From Roseinatronobacter thiooxidans (GTDB taxonomy: Bacteria > Pseudomonadota > Alphaproteobacteria > Rhodobacterales > Rhodobacteraceae): a DNA stretch of 64,000 nt. Numbering within the stretch: position 1 is the stretch's first letter; each line of letters begins with the position of its first letter. The position numbers and the translations under genes were made by a program. Under the pieces are notes generated by a model, which searched no databases, was not told where the DNA came from, and saw only the letters and a list, made by a program, of their open reading frames with translations. Positions 26,040 through 34,811 of the stretch are shown piece after piece. The DNA lies in contig NZ_MEHT01000018.1 in the NCBI RefSeq assembly GCF_001870675.1, positions 124,001 through 188,000 on the forward strand. The letters run 5' to 3'.

Positions 26040-27419
26040 ATGTCGGGAATCTTTGTCATTATCGCCGCTTTGGGCGCGCTGATCTTTCTTGCGTATCGCG
26101 GGCTAAGCCTGCTGCTACTCACCCCGGCGTTGGCTGTTCTGGCCGTTCTGGCCAGCGAAGGCGGGCCGCTGCTGGCCAGCTATACGCAAATTTTCATGCA
26201 GGCTATGGGCGGCTTTATCATCCAGTATTTCCCGCTGTTTCTGCTGGGCGCGGTCTTTGGCAAATTGATGGAGGCGTCAGGCTCTGCCCGCGTGCTGGCA
26301 GATGGCATTATTCGGCGGCTGGGGCCAGCGCGCGCGATTCTGGCAGTGATCCTGTCTTGCGCGATCATGACCTATGGCGGGGTGTCGCTGTTTGTGGTGG
26401 CTTTCGCAGTCTGGCCCATCGCCTCGGCCCTGTTCCGAGAGGCGGAGTTGCCCAAAGTCCTGATACCCGCCACCATTGCGCTGGGGGCGTTCACCTTTAC
26501 CATGACCGCACTGCCCGGCACACCGGCCATCCAGAACGCGATTCCCATGCCCTATTTCGGCACCACCCCCTTTGCCGCGCCGGGCTTGGGCGTGATTACG
26601 GGTGCGCTGATGCTGGCGCTTGGCTGGGGCTGGCTGGAATACCGCGCGCGTGCCCTTGGGCCGGGCTATGGCGAAGAAGAGGCCGCGGCACAGGCGCGCA
26701 ACACTGGTAGCGCGCCATCCCTGCCCATTGCCGCAGCACCGCTGGTGCTGGTTCTGGTGCTGAATCTGGCCTTTACCTTTGTGCTGATCCCTATGATGGA
26801 CACAAGCTATCTGGAACAGCCGCAATTCGGGGAAACGGATATTGGCGCGTTGCGTGGTGTGTGGTCGATCATCGCGGCGCTGACGCTTTCATCCTTGGCG
26901 CTGGTGGCCATGAACTGGGCGCGCCTGTCCAAAGAGCTGTCAGAGACGCTGGACGCAGGCGCGAAAGATTCGCTGAAGCCAATTTTCAACACGGCATCCT
27001 TGGTGGGGTTCGGCGCGGTGATTGCCTCGCTTTCTGCCTTTGCGCTGATCCGAGACTGGGTGGTGACAGCGGGCGGGGATAACCCTCTGATCTCGCTTGC
27101 CATCGGCACCAGCTTGCTGGCGGGTATGACCGGCTCTGCCTCTGGCGGGATGTCGATTGCGCTGTCCACTTTGGGCGCGACATATCTGGAAATGGGACAG
27201 GCGGCAGGCATCTCGCCGCAATTGCTGCACCGCGTGACAGCCGTGGCCACAGGCGGGCTGGACGCGCTGCCCCATAACGGCGCGGTCATCACACTGCTGA
27301 CAATCTGCGGGCTGACACATCAGCAAGCCTATAAGGATATTGCCGTGGTGGCGGTGATCATCCCGCTTGTGGCGCTGGCGGTGCTGATCACATTGGGCAC
27401 GCTGCTGGGCAGTTTTTGA
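26040..27419 (+). CDS. GntP family permease
   Basis: 459 residues with about 12 hydrophobic helices, of the GntP (gluconate:H+ symporter) family, also containing H+ symporters for 3-hydroxybutyrate, D-glycerate and related acids. AFVIAALTLSSLALVAMNWARLSKE-type helices and the conserved ALSTLGATYLEMGQAAGISPQLLHR with the LDALPHNGAVITLL block in the last quarter are typical. The ATG at 26040 follows AGGGGCGCC. It is a single gene between murD (divergent, 160 bp) and repeat copy B; a short-chain hydroxy acid is the most likely substrate, but context does not decide it. Confidence 0.85.
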   Translation: MSGIFVIIAALGALIFLAYRGLSLLLLTPALAVLAVLASEGGPLLASYTQIFMQAMGGFIIQYFPLFLLGAVFGKLMEASGSARVLADGIIRRLGPARAILAVILSCAIMTYGGVSLFVVAFAVWPIASALFREAELPKVLIPATIALGAFTFTMTALPGTPAIQNAIPMPYFGTTPFAAPGLGVITGALMLALGWGWLEYRARALGPGYGEEEAAAQARNTGSAPSLPIAAAPLVLVLVLNLAFTFVLIPMMDTSYLEQPQFGETDIGALRGVWSIIAALTLSSLALVAMNWARLSKELSETLDAGAKDSLKPIFNTASLVGFGAVIASLSAFALIRDWVVTAGGDNPLISLAIGTSLLAGMTGSASGGMSIALSTLGATYLEMGQAAGISPQLLHRVTAVATGGLDALPHNGAVITLLTICGLTHQQAYKDIAVVAVIIPLVALAVLITLGTLLGSF

Positions 27420-27444
27420 GATTGTGGGTTTTGATAATTTCTAA

Positions 27445-27609
27445 GCGCGGAATCAAGGCGCAACGCGCCGCCGCGCATTGCCGGGCCGCCCACGGGCACG
27501 GCGATTTGGCCACCACCAGCGCAAAGCTCTAATCTTTCGCGGATTTGGCCAGCATAAAGTGATATAGCACAGACCGCGTATCGCCGCACCGCGGCCCGAC
27601 GCTGCGCGA
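27445..27609. repeat. dispersed palindromic element, full copy B
   Basis: Same orientation as copy A, with GCGCGGAATCAAGGCGC, GCCGCGCATTGCCGGGCCG, CACGGCGATTTGGC, the GCGGATTTGGCCAGCATAAAGT middle and CCGCGGCCCGACGCTGCGCG at the end. It occupies most of the 249 bp between the GntP gene and the convergent ornithine cyclodeaminase-like gene; nothing else is seen there. Confidence 0.85.
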
Positions 27610-27668
27610 CGACGCAGCCGTTGCACACTTTGTATCATTTCTGCCTTCGCGTGTCCTAGGACAGTCGG

Positions 27669-28592
27669 TTACCCCTGCACCCCCTGCCAGACGTCGAAGA
27701 TATAGCGCGCGGTCATCAGGTCCAGATGCGCGCCGCCGCCATTCTTGCAGATGGTGATTGCCTCTGCGTCTGGTCGGGTGAAGCTGCCTGAGGCAATATC
27801 GTAGAAATCGGCACGGATGTCGTCGCGGGTGATAACCCCGCGCGCCAGCGGGTCTTTCATCTCGCCGATATGGTCCAGCACGGTCCGGCGATTGTCCACA
27901 AACAGCGCGGCGCGCAGAAGGGCCGTATCATCCACCTCGCGCATGTCGGGGCGGAAGGCGCCGATCAGGTCCAGATGCTGGCCGGGGCGCAGCCACGCGC
28001 CCTGTATCAATGGCTCGCGGCTCATGGTGGCGGTGCAGATGATATCTGCGCCTTCTACCGCGCGCTGCAAATCCGCCTCTGGCTGAACGCCCGCGACATC
28101 GCGGGCGAATTGCGCAGCACTTTCAAAATTACGCGCCCAAACTGTGAACTGCGCCTTGGGAAACAGGGCGCGGTAAGCTTCTAACATGCTGCGCGCGACT
28201 GTGCCCGCGCCCGCAATCGTGATCTTGCGGCTGTCAGGGCGCGCCAGCATACTGGCCGCAAACAGGCTGTCGCCTGCGGTTTTCCATTTTGTGACAAGGT
28301 GGAAATCCAGCAACGCCTGCAACGTGCCATCACTGTCGGAATACAGCGCCACCCCGCCATTCACCGCCGCCAGCCCCTTTTGCGCATTGCGCGGAAAGAT
28401 GGTTGCGGTCTTGACCAGCGCGCCCATGCCATCGATCCACGCCGCGCGCGACAGTAGTGTGTCATCGCCGCGATAAAGGAATGTGTCGTCCAGTTCCGCC
28501 GGGGGGCGGGCATGGGCGCGTTCAAAGGCTGCAAGCAGCCCGCGCCAGTCCAGATGCGCATCAATCTCGGCAGTGATAATGGGCAGGGTCAT
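27669..28592 (-). CDS. ornithine cyclodeaminase / mu-crystallin family dehydrogenase
   Basis: 307 residues. The substrate-binding N-terminal lobe (EIDAHLDWRGLLAAFERAHARP, LVTKWKTAGDSLFAASMLARPD with the conserved WKTxxDS) and the NAD(P)-binding Rossmann lobe (TIAGAGTVARSMLEAYRAL, about 127-145, then HLDLIGAF) define the OCD/mu-crystallin family. Members act as ornithine cyclodeaminase, imine reductase or alanine dehydrogenase; the true substrate is open. It overlaps the 3' end of fghA by 4 bp, so it lies in one operon with it. Confidence 0.85.
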   Translation of the reverse strand: MTLPIITAEIDAHLDWRGLLAAFERAHARPPAELDDTFLYRGDDTLLSRAAWIDGMGALVKTATIFPRNAQKGLAAVNGGVALYSDSDGTLQALLDFHLVTKWKTAGDSLFAASMLARPDSRKITIAGAGTVARSMLEAYRALFPKAQFTVWARNFESAAQFARDVAGVQPEADLQRAVEGADIICTATMSREPLIQGAWLRPGQHLDLIGAFRPDMREVDDTALLRAALFVDNRRTVLDHIGEMKDPLARGVITRDDIRADFYDIASGSFTRPDAEAITICKNGGGAHLDLMTARYIFDVWQGVQG

Positions 28593-29419
28593 TGCGCCAG
28601 CGCTTGCGCATGAAAGGCGACATGATCGGCCATGAAACTCGCAACAAAGAAATAGCTGTGGTCATAGCCCGCCTGCATGCGGAACACGCCGGGCTGGCGG
28701 CGCGCGGCCATTGCATGGGCCAGCGCCTCGGGGCGCAAAAGGTCCAGAAACTGGTCTTTGCTGCCCTGATCTATCAGCAGCTGACTGCGCAGCCCCACGT
28801 CGCGCATTAAAAGCGTGGAATCATGCGCGGCCCACAGGCTTTCATCCGCGCCCAGATAGGCGGTGAACTGCTTGCGGCCCCAATCGCTGGCAGTGGGGTT
28901 GGCAATGGGCGCAAAGGCCGAGACAGAGGCGAAACGGTCGGGCAGGCGCATGGCCAAAGTCAGTGCGCCATGCCCGCCCATCGAATGGCCGGTAATGGCT
29001 TGCCGGTCTTCTTCCAGCGCGAAATTGGCCATCAGCACGCGGGGCAATTCTTCTGCAATATAGTCCCACATGCGGAAATGCGCGGCCCACGGGTCTTGCG
29101 TGGCATTGACATAGAAGCCCGCACCCTGCCCCAGATCATAGGCGGTATCATCCGCCACCCCCTCGCCGCGCGGCGAGGTGTCGGGGAACACCACGGCCAG
29201 CCCGTGCCGTGCGGCATGTTCCTGCATATGCGCTTTGGTCATGGCATTTTCATGTGTGCAGGTCAGTCCAGAGAGATACCACAGCACAGGCACAGGGTGC
29301 AGTCGCGCCTCGGCGGGCATGAACAGGCCAAAGGTCATATCGCAGCCGGTGGCGCTGGAGGCATGCCGATACACGCCCTGCACCCCACCAAAACAGGCAT
29401 TCTCTGAAAGAGTTTCCAT
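28589..29419 (-). CDS. fghA: S-formylglutathione hydrolase
   Basis: About 276 residues of the esterase D family, releasing formate and glutathione in the formaldehyde-detoxification pathway. The nucleophile motif GHSMGGHG (serine near residue 150), the conserved RLHPVPVLWYLSGLTCTHENA front, and the C-terminal QAGYDHSYFFVASF with the catalytic histidine are seen. Three ATG codons follow each other at 29425, 29422 and 29419; the third has the best spacing from AGGGGA. The partner alcohol dehydrogenase (FrmA/AdhC) is not in the window. It leads a two-gene operon with the OCD-family gene. Confidence 0.92.
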   Translation of the reverse strand: METLSENACFGGVQGVYRHASSATGCDMTFGLFMPAEARLHPVPVLWYLSGLTCTHENAMTKAHMQEHAARHGLAVVFPDTSPRGEGVADDTAYDLGQGAGFYVNATQDPWAAHFRMWDYIAEELPRVLMANFALEEDRQAITGHSMGGHGALTLAMRLPDRFASVSAFAPIANPTASDWGRKQFTAYLGADESLWAAHDSTLLMRDVGLRSQLLIDQGSKDQFLDLLRPEALAHAMAARRQPGVFRMQAGYDHSYFFVASFMADHVAFHAQALAQ

Positions 29420-29448
29420 CATCATTCCCCTGATTTTGGGCCAACCTG

Positions 29449-30378
29449 TCAGAAGCTGGTGACCCATGCAATGACAACCGGCACGGTTGCAATACTGACC
29501 AGTGTCGAGACAAAGATCGTGGCCGAAACGCGCGCAGGCCCGGCATTGTAATGCTGCGCCAGAATAAAGACATTGCCCGCCACCGGCAGGGCGGCAGCGG
29601 CAATCAGAACACCTGCTGCTTGCGGATCAACCTTGAACAGCACAAGCGCGGCAAAGGCGGTCAGCGCGGGGTGCAAGACCAGTTTACCGAAGGAAAGCCA
29701 GCTGACGATCGCCAGCCGTTCAACTTTTTTATCGGCCAGCGACGCGCCAATGGCAAATAGCGCGCAGGGGGTGGCCGCGGCCCCCAGCAGCGTCAGGAAG
29801 TCATTGGCGATGACAGGCATCGCAAAGCCTGTCGCCGCCCAAGCCAGCCCCAGAACCATCGCCACAACCATCGGGTTCTTTGCCACTGCAATCAGCAATT
29901 TGCGCGGCAAAGCGCTGTCCACCCGCCCGTCGCGTGACAGGGTGATGATAACCGTGAACAGCGACGAGAACACGATCATGTCAATCGTCAGGATCAGCAG
30001 CACCATCGGCACAGAGCTTGGCCCCAGCAACACAATCAGCAGCGGCACCCCCAGAAAGCCTGTATTGCCGATGATCGAGCAATGCGCTTCTATCAGCGCC
30101 TCTTCCATACGGGCGCGGCGCAGAAAGGCAATCGCCATGACCAGCACATACAGCGCCGCACAGGCCCACAGATAGGCGGCAGCAGCGCGCGGGTCCAGCA
30201 GGTCCGACAGCGACAGATTCGCCGCAAAGCCGAACAACATGGCGGAGAGGGCGAAATAGAACACGAATTTGGTCAGATAGGCCGTGGCCTCGGGCGGGAA
30301 AAACCCGGCCCGTCCGGCACCAAAGCCCAGACCGATCAGGCCGAAGAACGGAAGGGTTTTCAGGAATATCTCAATCAT
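29449..30378 (-). CDS. AEC family transporter
   Basis: 309 residues with about ten transmembrane segments, of the auxin efflux carrier (AEC) family; FKVDPQAAGVLIAAAALPVAGNVFILAQHYN in the last quarter and SIIGNTGFLGVPLLIVLLGP near residue 110 are the usual conserved parts. Members move malonate, malate or other small acids. It ends 30 bp before the fghA start on the same strand but is read first, and faces a TetR regulator across 98 bp that is likely to control it. Confidence 0.85.
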   Translation of the reverse strand: MIEIFLKTLPFFGLIGLGFGAGRAGFFPPEATAYLTKFVFYFALSAMLFGFAANLSLSDLLDPRAAAAYLWACAALYVLVMAIAFLRRARMEEALIEAHCSIIGNTGFLGVPLLIVLLGPSSVPMVLLILTIDMIVFSSLFTVIITLSRDGRVDSALPRKLLIAVAKNPMVVAMVLGLAWAATGFAMPVIANDFLTLLGAAATPCALFAIGASLADKKVERLAIVSWLSFGKLVLHPALTAFAALVLFKVDPQAAGVLIAAAALPVAGNVFILAQHYNAGPARVSATIFVSTLVSIATVPVVIAWVTSF

Positions 30379-30476
30379 GCTCTGAACGTGTTAACATGCG
30401 ATTCTGTGCCGCGCCATAGAGGGCGGCTTTTCCTGTGCCGCGCAAGGCCGTATCTTCATCCGAAAAAGGGGGTGTC

Positions 30477-31091
30477 ATGACCGCACCAGCCACCGCGATC
30501 AGACCAGGGCGCAAATACGAGCAGGTTCTTGACGGGGCAAGGACCGTATTTGTGGCCATGGGCTATGAGCGCGCCAGCGTTGATGAAATCGCGCGCGTGG
30601 CAGGCGTGTCGAAAGCCACGCTTTACGCCTATTTTCCCGAAAAACGCCTGCTGTTCACCGAAGTCTACCGCACCGAAATCTTGCGGCTGGCAGATGCGGC
30701 GGTGGAATTATCGGGCGCGAACCCGCCAGACATTGCCCTGCGCGAGGCCGCGCGCCGGATACTGGCCTATCTGACATCGGATTTCGCGCTGGCCATGTAT
30801 CGCATCTGCGTGGCCGAATCACAGCGCTTTCCCGAAATCGGGCAGGCGTTTTATGAAAGCGGGCCGGAACTGGGGCGCGCGCGGCTGGGGGCCTATCTGC
30901 GCGGGGCGCAGGCGCGCGGGCAGGTGCGGATTGACGATATCGATCTGGCCGCAGACCAGTTTTTCCAACTGTGCCAAAGCACGATCTGCGATCGGATTTT
31001 ATGCGGGGTGCAGACACACTTCTCCGAAGCGGAATTGGCGCGCATCGTCAATGGCGCAGTCGAGACCTTCATGGCGCGCTACGGCGCGTGA
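30477..31091 (+). CDS. TetR family transcriptional regulator
   Basis: 204 residues. The N-terminal TetR helix-turn-helix (about 10-57, ARTVFVAMGYERASVDEIARVAGVSKATLYAYFPEK with the KATLYxYF recognition helix) is unmistakable; the C-terminal helical region (ARRILAYLTSDFALAMYRICVAESQRFPEIGQAFYESGPE) is of the TetR_C AcrR-like type. It is divergent from the AEC transporter and 98 bp away, the classical repressor-target pair. ATG 30477 is preceded by AAAAAGGGGG. Ligand unknown. Confidence 0.9.
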   Translation: MTAPATAIRPGRKYEQVLDGARTVFVAMGYERASVDEIARVAGVSKATLYAYFPEKRLLFTEVYRTEILRLADAAVELSGANPPDIALREAARRILAYLTSDFALAMYRICVAESQRFPEIGQAFYESGPELGRARLGAYLRGAQARGQVRIDDIDLAADQFFQLCQSTICDRILCGVQTHFSEAELARIVNGAVETFMARYGA

Positions 31092-31107
31092 TCAGGGCGG
31101 GGACGCA

Positions 31108-31167
31108 GTCCCGGGCTTGACCCGGGACCTCGCGGCTGGCCCAGAGGCGCCGGGTCAAGCCCGGCGC
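31108..31167. repeat. REP-like nested palindrome, copy 3
   Basis: GTCCCGGGCTTGACCCGGGAC and GCGCCGGGTCAAGCCCGGCG C are near-inverted arms around CTCGCGGCTGGCCCAGAG, each also palindromic by itself. It sits in the convergent gap between the TetR gene and the RidA gene. Same design as copies at 5980 and 14333. Confidence 0.8.
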
Positions 31168-31177
31168 GGCCGCGCGG

Positions 31178-31642
31178 TCAACTGATCTCGAACACGCCCT
31201 CGACCTCGACCGCGACGCCCAATGGCAGCGATGGCGCACCGACTGCCGCGCGGGCATGGCGGCCTGCCTCGCCAAACACCGCGACCATCAGATCGGACGC
31301 CCCGTTCACCACTTTGGGCTGGTCGGTAAATTCTGGGGTGCAGTTCACAAACCCTGTCAGCTTGACCACACGCCGCAGCCGCGTCAGATCGCCCCCGCAG
31401 GCCGCGCGCAGCTGCGCAATCAGGGCCAGTCCACAGGCCTGCGCGGCGCCCACGCCGTCATCCACGGTCAGCCCATCGCCCAGTTTGCCGCAAATCAGGC
31501 CATCCGCGCCCGCGCTGATCTGCCCCGATACGAAAACCAGAGAACCGCTTTGCACAAAAGGCACATAATTGGCGGCAGGTGCCGGGGCATCGGGCAGGCT
31601 AAGGCCAAGTTCACTCAGGCGCTGTTCAATTGCATTGCTCAT
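31178..31642 (-). CDS. RidA family protein
   Basis: 154 residues of the YjgF/YER057c/UK114 (RidA) superfamily, which deaminates reactive enamine/imine intermediates formed by PLP enzymes. The start (residues about 1-20, EQRLSELGLSLPDAPAPAAN) and FVSGQISAGADGLICGKLGD together mark the RidA-like subgroup with the longer N-terminus; the C-terminal arginine region has LPLGVAVEVEGVF. The ATG at 31642 follows AGGAAAACCCC. The arginine of the archetypal RidA active site cannot be assigned with certainty from the C-terminal block, so a variant role is possible. Next on the strand is dddL-like, read before it. Confidence 0.85.
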   Translation of the reverse strand: MSNAIEQRLSELGLSLPDAPAPAANYVPFVQSGSLVFVSGQISAGADGLICGKLGDGLTVDDGVGAAQACGLALIAQLRAACGGDLTRLRRVVKLTGFVNCTPEFTDQPKVVNGASDLMVAVFGEAGRHARAAVGAPSLPLGVAVEVEGVFEIS

Positions 31643-31708
31643 GGGGGTTTTCCTGTCTGGTGTCATGTAAGCGGCAATATGCACAAAAACAGGGGCAAAA
31701 GGCCAGCC

Positions 31709-32410
31709 CTAGACGGGCTTGCGGGGTTTGCGGCTGAAAACCATTTTTTGCGACACCAGTTTCTCGGACGGCCCGATCCATGCATAGGCCAGCAGCGAGG
31801 GTTCCAGATCCGCCACGGTGATCCTGTGCATCTGCCCCGGCAAGTTGAAGATCATCGAGCCGGGCACATAAACGCCTTGATCATTTTGCGACATAGCGCC
31901 TGACAGGCAGATATAGCTTTCTGTGATCCCGTCATGTGCATGTGCGGGATAGATGCACCCGGGCGCAAACAGCACCAACCCCAGAATGATCTGGTCGCTT
32001 TGCACCGGCCCTGTCGGCCCCACAAGTTCGGCATAGGCGTATTTCTGGTCCAGCCCGCGCGGCACTTTTTCATACCCGTATTGCCACGACAACTGATCAC
32101 ACAGCCCGTCAATGCTGCGGATCACCCGCGACATTGCGCCCCCGCGCCCCTGATCCAGCGCGCGTTGCAGGTGCAATGTCACGGGTTTTCGCGCCGCATC
32201 CGTGTCGCGCAGCGCCGGATTGGCGCGCAGAACCGCAGTTATGCGTTCGCGCACAAGCCGCTGGTGCGAGCGTATCTTGGCGCTGCCGCCCGCAGGCAAC
32301 ATCCGGTACATTTCCAGAAAATCGCGCAGAAGATAGCCCCAAGCGGGGCGGTCTGCCAAATGCGGCGCGTGATGTGGTGCTGCGGTCTCCATATGCCGAA
32401 ACTGGCGCAT
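31709..32410 (-). CDS. dddL: dimethylsulfoniopropionate lyase, DddL type
   Basis: About 233 residues, the usual DddL length. Cleaves DMSP into dimethyl sulfide and acrylate; DddL is a cupin-fold metalloenzyme, probably membrane-associated. The C-terminal cupin carries YPAHAHDGITESYICLSG with His157, His159, Glu164 and Tyr166, and a second motif GQMHRITV (His195), the metal-ligand set of the Ddd cupins; the flanking YGYEKVPRGLDQKYAYAELV and LLAYAWIGP are typical of DddL as I remember it. The start could be 32410 or the second ATG at 32392. It lies 60 bp downstream of pyrG on the same strand; no acrylate-catabolism genes are adjacent. Confidence 0.82.
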   Translation of the reverse strand: MRQFRHMETAAPHHAPHLADRPAWGYLLRDFLEMYRMLPAGGSAKIRSHQRLVRERITAVLRANPALRDTDAARKPVTLHLQRALDQGRGGAMSRVIRSIDGLCDQLSWQYGYEKVPRGLDQKYAYAELVGPTGPVQSDQIILGLVLFAPGCIYPAHAHDGITESYICLSGAMSQNDQGVYVPGSMIFNLPGQMHRITVADLEPSLLAYAWIGPSEKLVSQKMVFSRKPRKPV

Positions 32411-32469
32411 GCATACCGCACCCGCGCGCTTGCGCGCGACACGGGCTGGCCTGTCCGCGACAACGCGCC

Positions 32470-34113
32470 TTAGACCAGACGCGACACCTCGACCGCGGCG
32501 CGCACGAAATCGGCAAAGAGCGGGTGCGGATCGAAGGGTTTTGATTTCAATTCGGGGTGGAACTGCACACCAATGAACCAAGGGTGGCCTTCATGCTCGA
32601 CAATCTCGGGCAATTTTCCATCGGGCGACATGCCAGAGAAGGTCAGCCCCTTGCCTTCCAACTCTGTGCGGAACTTGGTGTCCACCTCGTAGCGGTGGCG
32701 GTGGCGTTCCTCGATCCGCGTGGTGCCGTAAATCTGCGCAACCCGCGACCCTTCTTTCAACGTGGCGCTATAGGCGCCCAGTCGCATTGTGCCGCCCTTG
32801 TCATCACCCAGCTTGCGTTCCACCTTGTGGTTGCCCTGCACCCATTCTTTCAGGTGATAGACCACAGGGGTAAAGCGGCGCTTTCCGGCCTCATGGTCAA
32901 ATTCTTCCGAGCCTGCATCTGCAATGCCCGCAAGGCTGCGCGCGGCCTCGATACAGGCCATCTGCATCCCCAGACAGATGCCGAAATAGGGGATCTTCTT
33001 CTCGCGCGCATAGGTGGCGGCGCGGATTTTGCCTTCTGTCCCGCGCTCGCCAAAGCCGCCGGGCACCAGAATCGCATGATAGGCCTCCAGGGCGGGGCTT
33101 GGGTCTTCGCTGTCAAACACGCTTGCATCGATCCATTCGACCTGCACCTTGACGCGGTTGGCCATGCCCCCATGCACCAATGCTTCCTTGATGGATTTAT
33201 ACGCGTCTTCCAGCTGGACATATTTGCCCACAATCGCAATGCGCACCTCGCCCTCGGGGTTGGCAAGCCGATCTACCACATCTTCCCACACCGACAGGTT
33301 GGGGCGCGGCGCGGGGTTAATGCCAAACGCGTCCAACACCGCCTGATCAAGCCCCGCCGCATGATAGGCCAGCGGCGCTTCATAGATGGAGTGCAGGTCA
33401 TAAGCGGGGATCACGGAATCGGGGCGTACATTGCAAAACAGGGCAATTTTCTGGCGCTCTTTCTCGGGGATCGGGTGTTCAGAGCGGCAGACCAGCACAT
33501 CAGGCGCAATGCCGATGCTTTGCAATTCCTTGACAGAGTGTTGCGTGGGTTTGGTCTTCAACTCTCCCGAGGCGGCCAGATAGGGCAAAAGCGTCAGATG
33601 CATGAAGATACATTGCCCGCGCGGGCGTTCATGGCTGAACTGGCGAATGGCTTCAAAGAATGGCAGACCTTCGATATCGCCCACAGTGCCGCCGATTTCA
33701 CATAGCATGAAATCAACCTCATCCTCGCCTATGGCCAGAAAATCTTTGATCTCATTGGTGACATGCGGGATCACCTGAATGGTCTTGCCCAGATAATCAC
33801 CGCGGCGTTCCTTCTCCAGCACGTTTGAATAGATACGCCCCGAAGACACCGAATCAGTCCGCCGCGCGGCAACGCCGGTGAATCGCTCGTAATGGCCAAG
33901 GTCCAGATCGGTTTCGGCACCATCATCAGTGACGAATACTTCGCCATGTTCAAAAGGCGACATCGTGCCGGGGTCAACATTCAGATAGGGGTCCAGCTTG
34001 CGCAGGCGGACTGTAAAGCCCCGCGCCTGCAACAAAGCCCCAAGAGCGGCAGAGGCCAGCCCTTTGCCCAGACTGGAAACAACACCGCCAGTAATGAAAA
34101 TATAGCGCGCCAT
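32470..34113 (-). CDS. pyrG: CTP synthase
   Basis: 547 residues; makes CTP from UTP, ATP and glutamine, last step of de novo pyrimidine nucleotide synthesis. The N-terminal synthase domain (1-270) has the P-loop [13 protein letters not shown] and [10 protein letters not shown]; the C-terminal class I glutamine amidotransferase domain (about 300-545) has the nucleophile in GICLGMQMA and the His-Glu pair in [11 protein letters not shown] 34113 follows GGGGGGTCGCAGGA. Intact; it follows secG, a pairing common in alphaproteobacteria. Confidence 0.97.
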   Translation of the reverse strand: MARYIFITGGVVSSLGKGLASAALGALLQARGFTVRLRKLDPYLNVDPGTMSPFEHGEVFVTDDGAETDLDLGHYERFTGVAARRTDSVSSGRIYSNVLEKERRGDYLGKTIQVIPHVTNEIKDFLAIGEDEVDFMLCEIGGTVGDIEGLPFFEAIRQFSHERPRGQCIFMHLTLLPYLAASGELKTKPTQHSVKELQSIGIAPDVLVCRSEHPIPEKERQKIALFCNVRPDSVIPAYDLHSIYEAPLAYHAAGLDQAVLDAFGINPAPRPNLSVWEDVVDRLANPEGEVRIAIVGKYVQLEDAYKSIKEALVHGGMANRVKVQVEWIDASVFDSEDPSPALEAYHAILVPGGFGERGTEGKIRAATYAREKKIPYFGICLGMQMACIEAARSLAGIADAGSEEFDHEAGKRRFTPVVYHLKEWVQGNHKVERKLGDDKGGTMRLGAYSATLKEGSRVAQIYGTTRIEERHRHRYEVDTKFRTELEGKGLTFSGMSPDGKLPEIVEHEGHPWFIGVQFHPELKSKPFDPHPLFADFVRAAVEVSRLV

Positions 34114-34279
34114 GGTCCTGCGACCCCCCGTGAACTGCGTTTTGCTGGTCAAATGCCCATCATCAGGCAACGACCATCACGGGGTTCGAGGAATAGGCCA
34201 GTTTCCCCCAAACCGCAAGACGGCCGCAAGATCGGGCGGTAAAAAAACGCGCCGCACACTAGTGATTGTGGCCTGTCCC

Positions 34280-34642
34280 TTAGTCGGCAGGGGGCGGGGC
34301 CAAGCTGTCATCGGCGGCCGGTGGCGGCAACAAGCTGTCGCTCAGCGGTAAAGCTGGTGCGGCAGGCGCACTGGGCGCCGCTGGCGTGCCAAGGCGGTCC
34401 AGAACCGAACTGGTCGCGGATTGTTGCGCCGCGATCACTGTCAGGGTCAGCGATGTGGCGATGAACGCCGCCGCAAGCACCCAAGTCACCTTCGCCATCG
34501 CGGTCAGCGGCGGGCGTCCGGCATTGGCACTGCCATCGCCCCCGCCAATGCCAAGCCCCCCACCTTCCGAACGCTGGACCAAGACAACACCGATCAGCGT
34601 CAGCGCCAGCAAGAGATGGACAATCAGCACAACATTTTGCAT
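34280..34642 (-). CDS. secG: preprotein translocase subunit SecG
   Basis: 120 residues. Two transmembrane helices (about 3-22, VVLIVHLLLALTLIGVVLVQ, and 52-75) flank the conserved cytosolic GGGLGIGGG glycine-rich loop; this is the small subunit of the SecYEG channel that helps SecA-driven export. The tail beyond 80 is rich in Pro, Ala and Ser, longer than in E. coli but normal in Rhodobacterales. ATG 34642 is chosen because the residues just after it match SecG. Divergent from purA across a 169 bp shared promoter region, and upstream of pyrG. Confidence 0.9.
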   Translation of the reverse strand: MQNVVLIVHLLLALTLIGVVLVQRSEGGGLGIGGGDGSANAGRPPLTAMAKVTWVLAAAFIATSLTLTVIAAQQSATSSVLDRLGTPAAPSAPAAPALPLSDSLLPPPAADDSLAPPPAD

Positions 34643-34811
34643 CAGGACAACCCGTCTATCATTACGCGGCCTACTTAGGCCCTGAGGCGCTATCCCGCAA
34701 CCCCTGTTTAACCGACAGCCCATGTGGCTGGTTGCGCTATTTCGGGTTTCAGTTCCCGCGCGACAGCGCTATGAGGGCTGTCGGGTCGCATATCTTATCA
34801 GGAGAGCATTC

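Noticed and set aside
34722-34811. Longer N-terminus for PurA
   Set aside because: The extra residues come from the promoter region, lack conservation, and the ATG at 34812 has AGGAGA and the family start [18 protein letters not shown].
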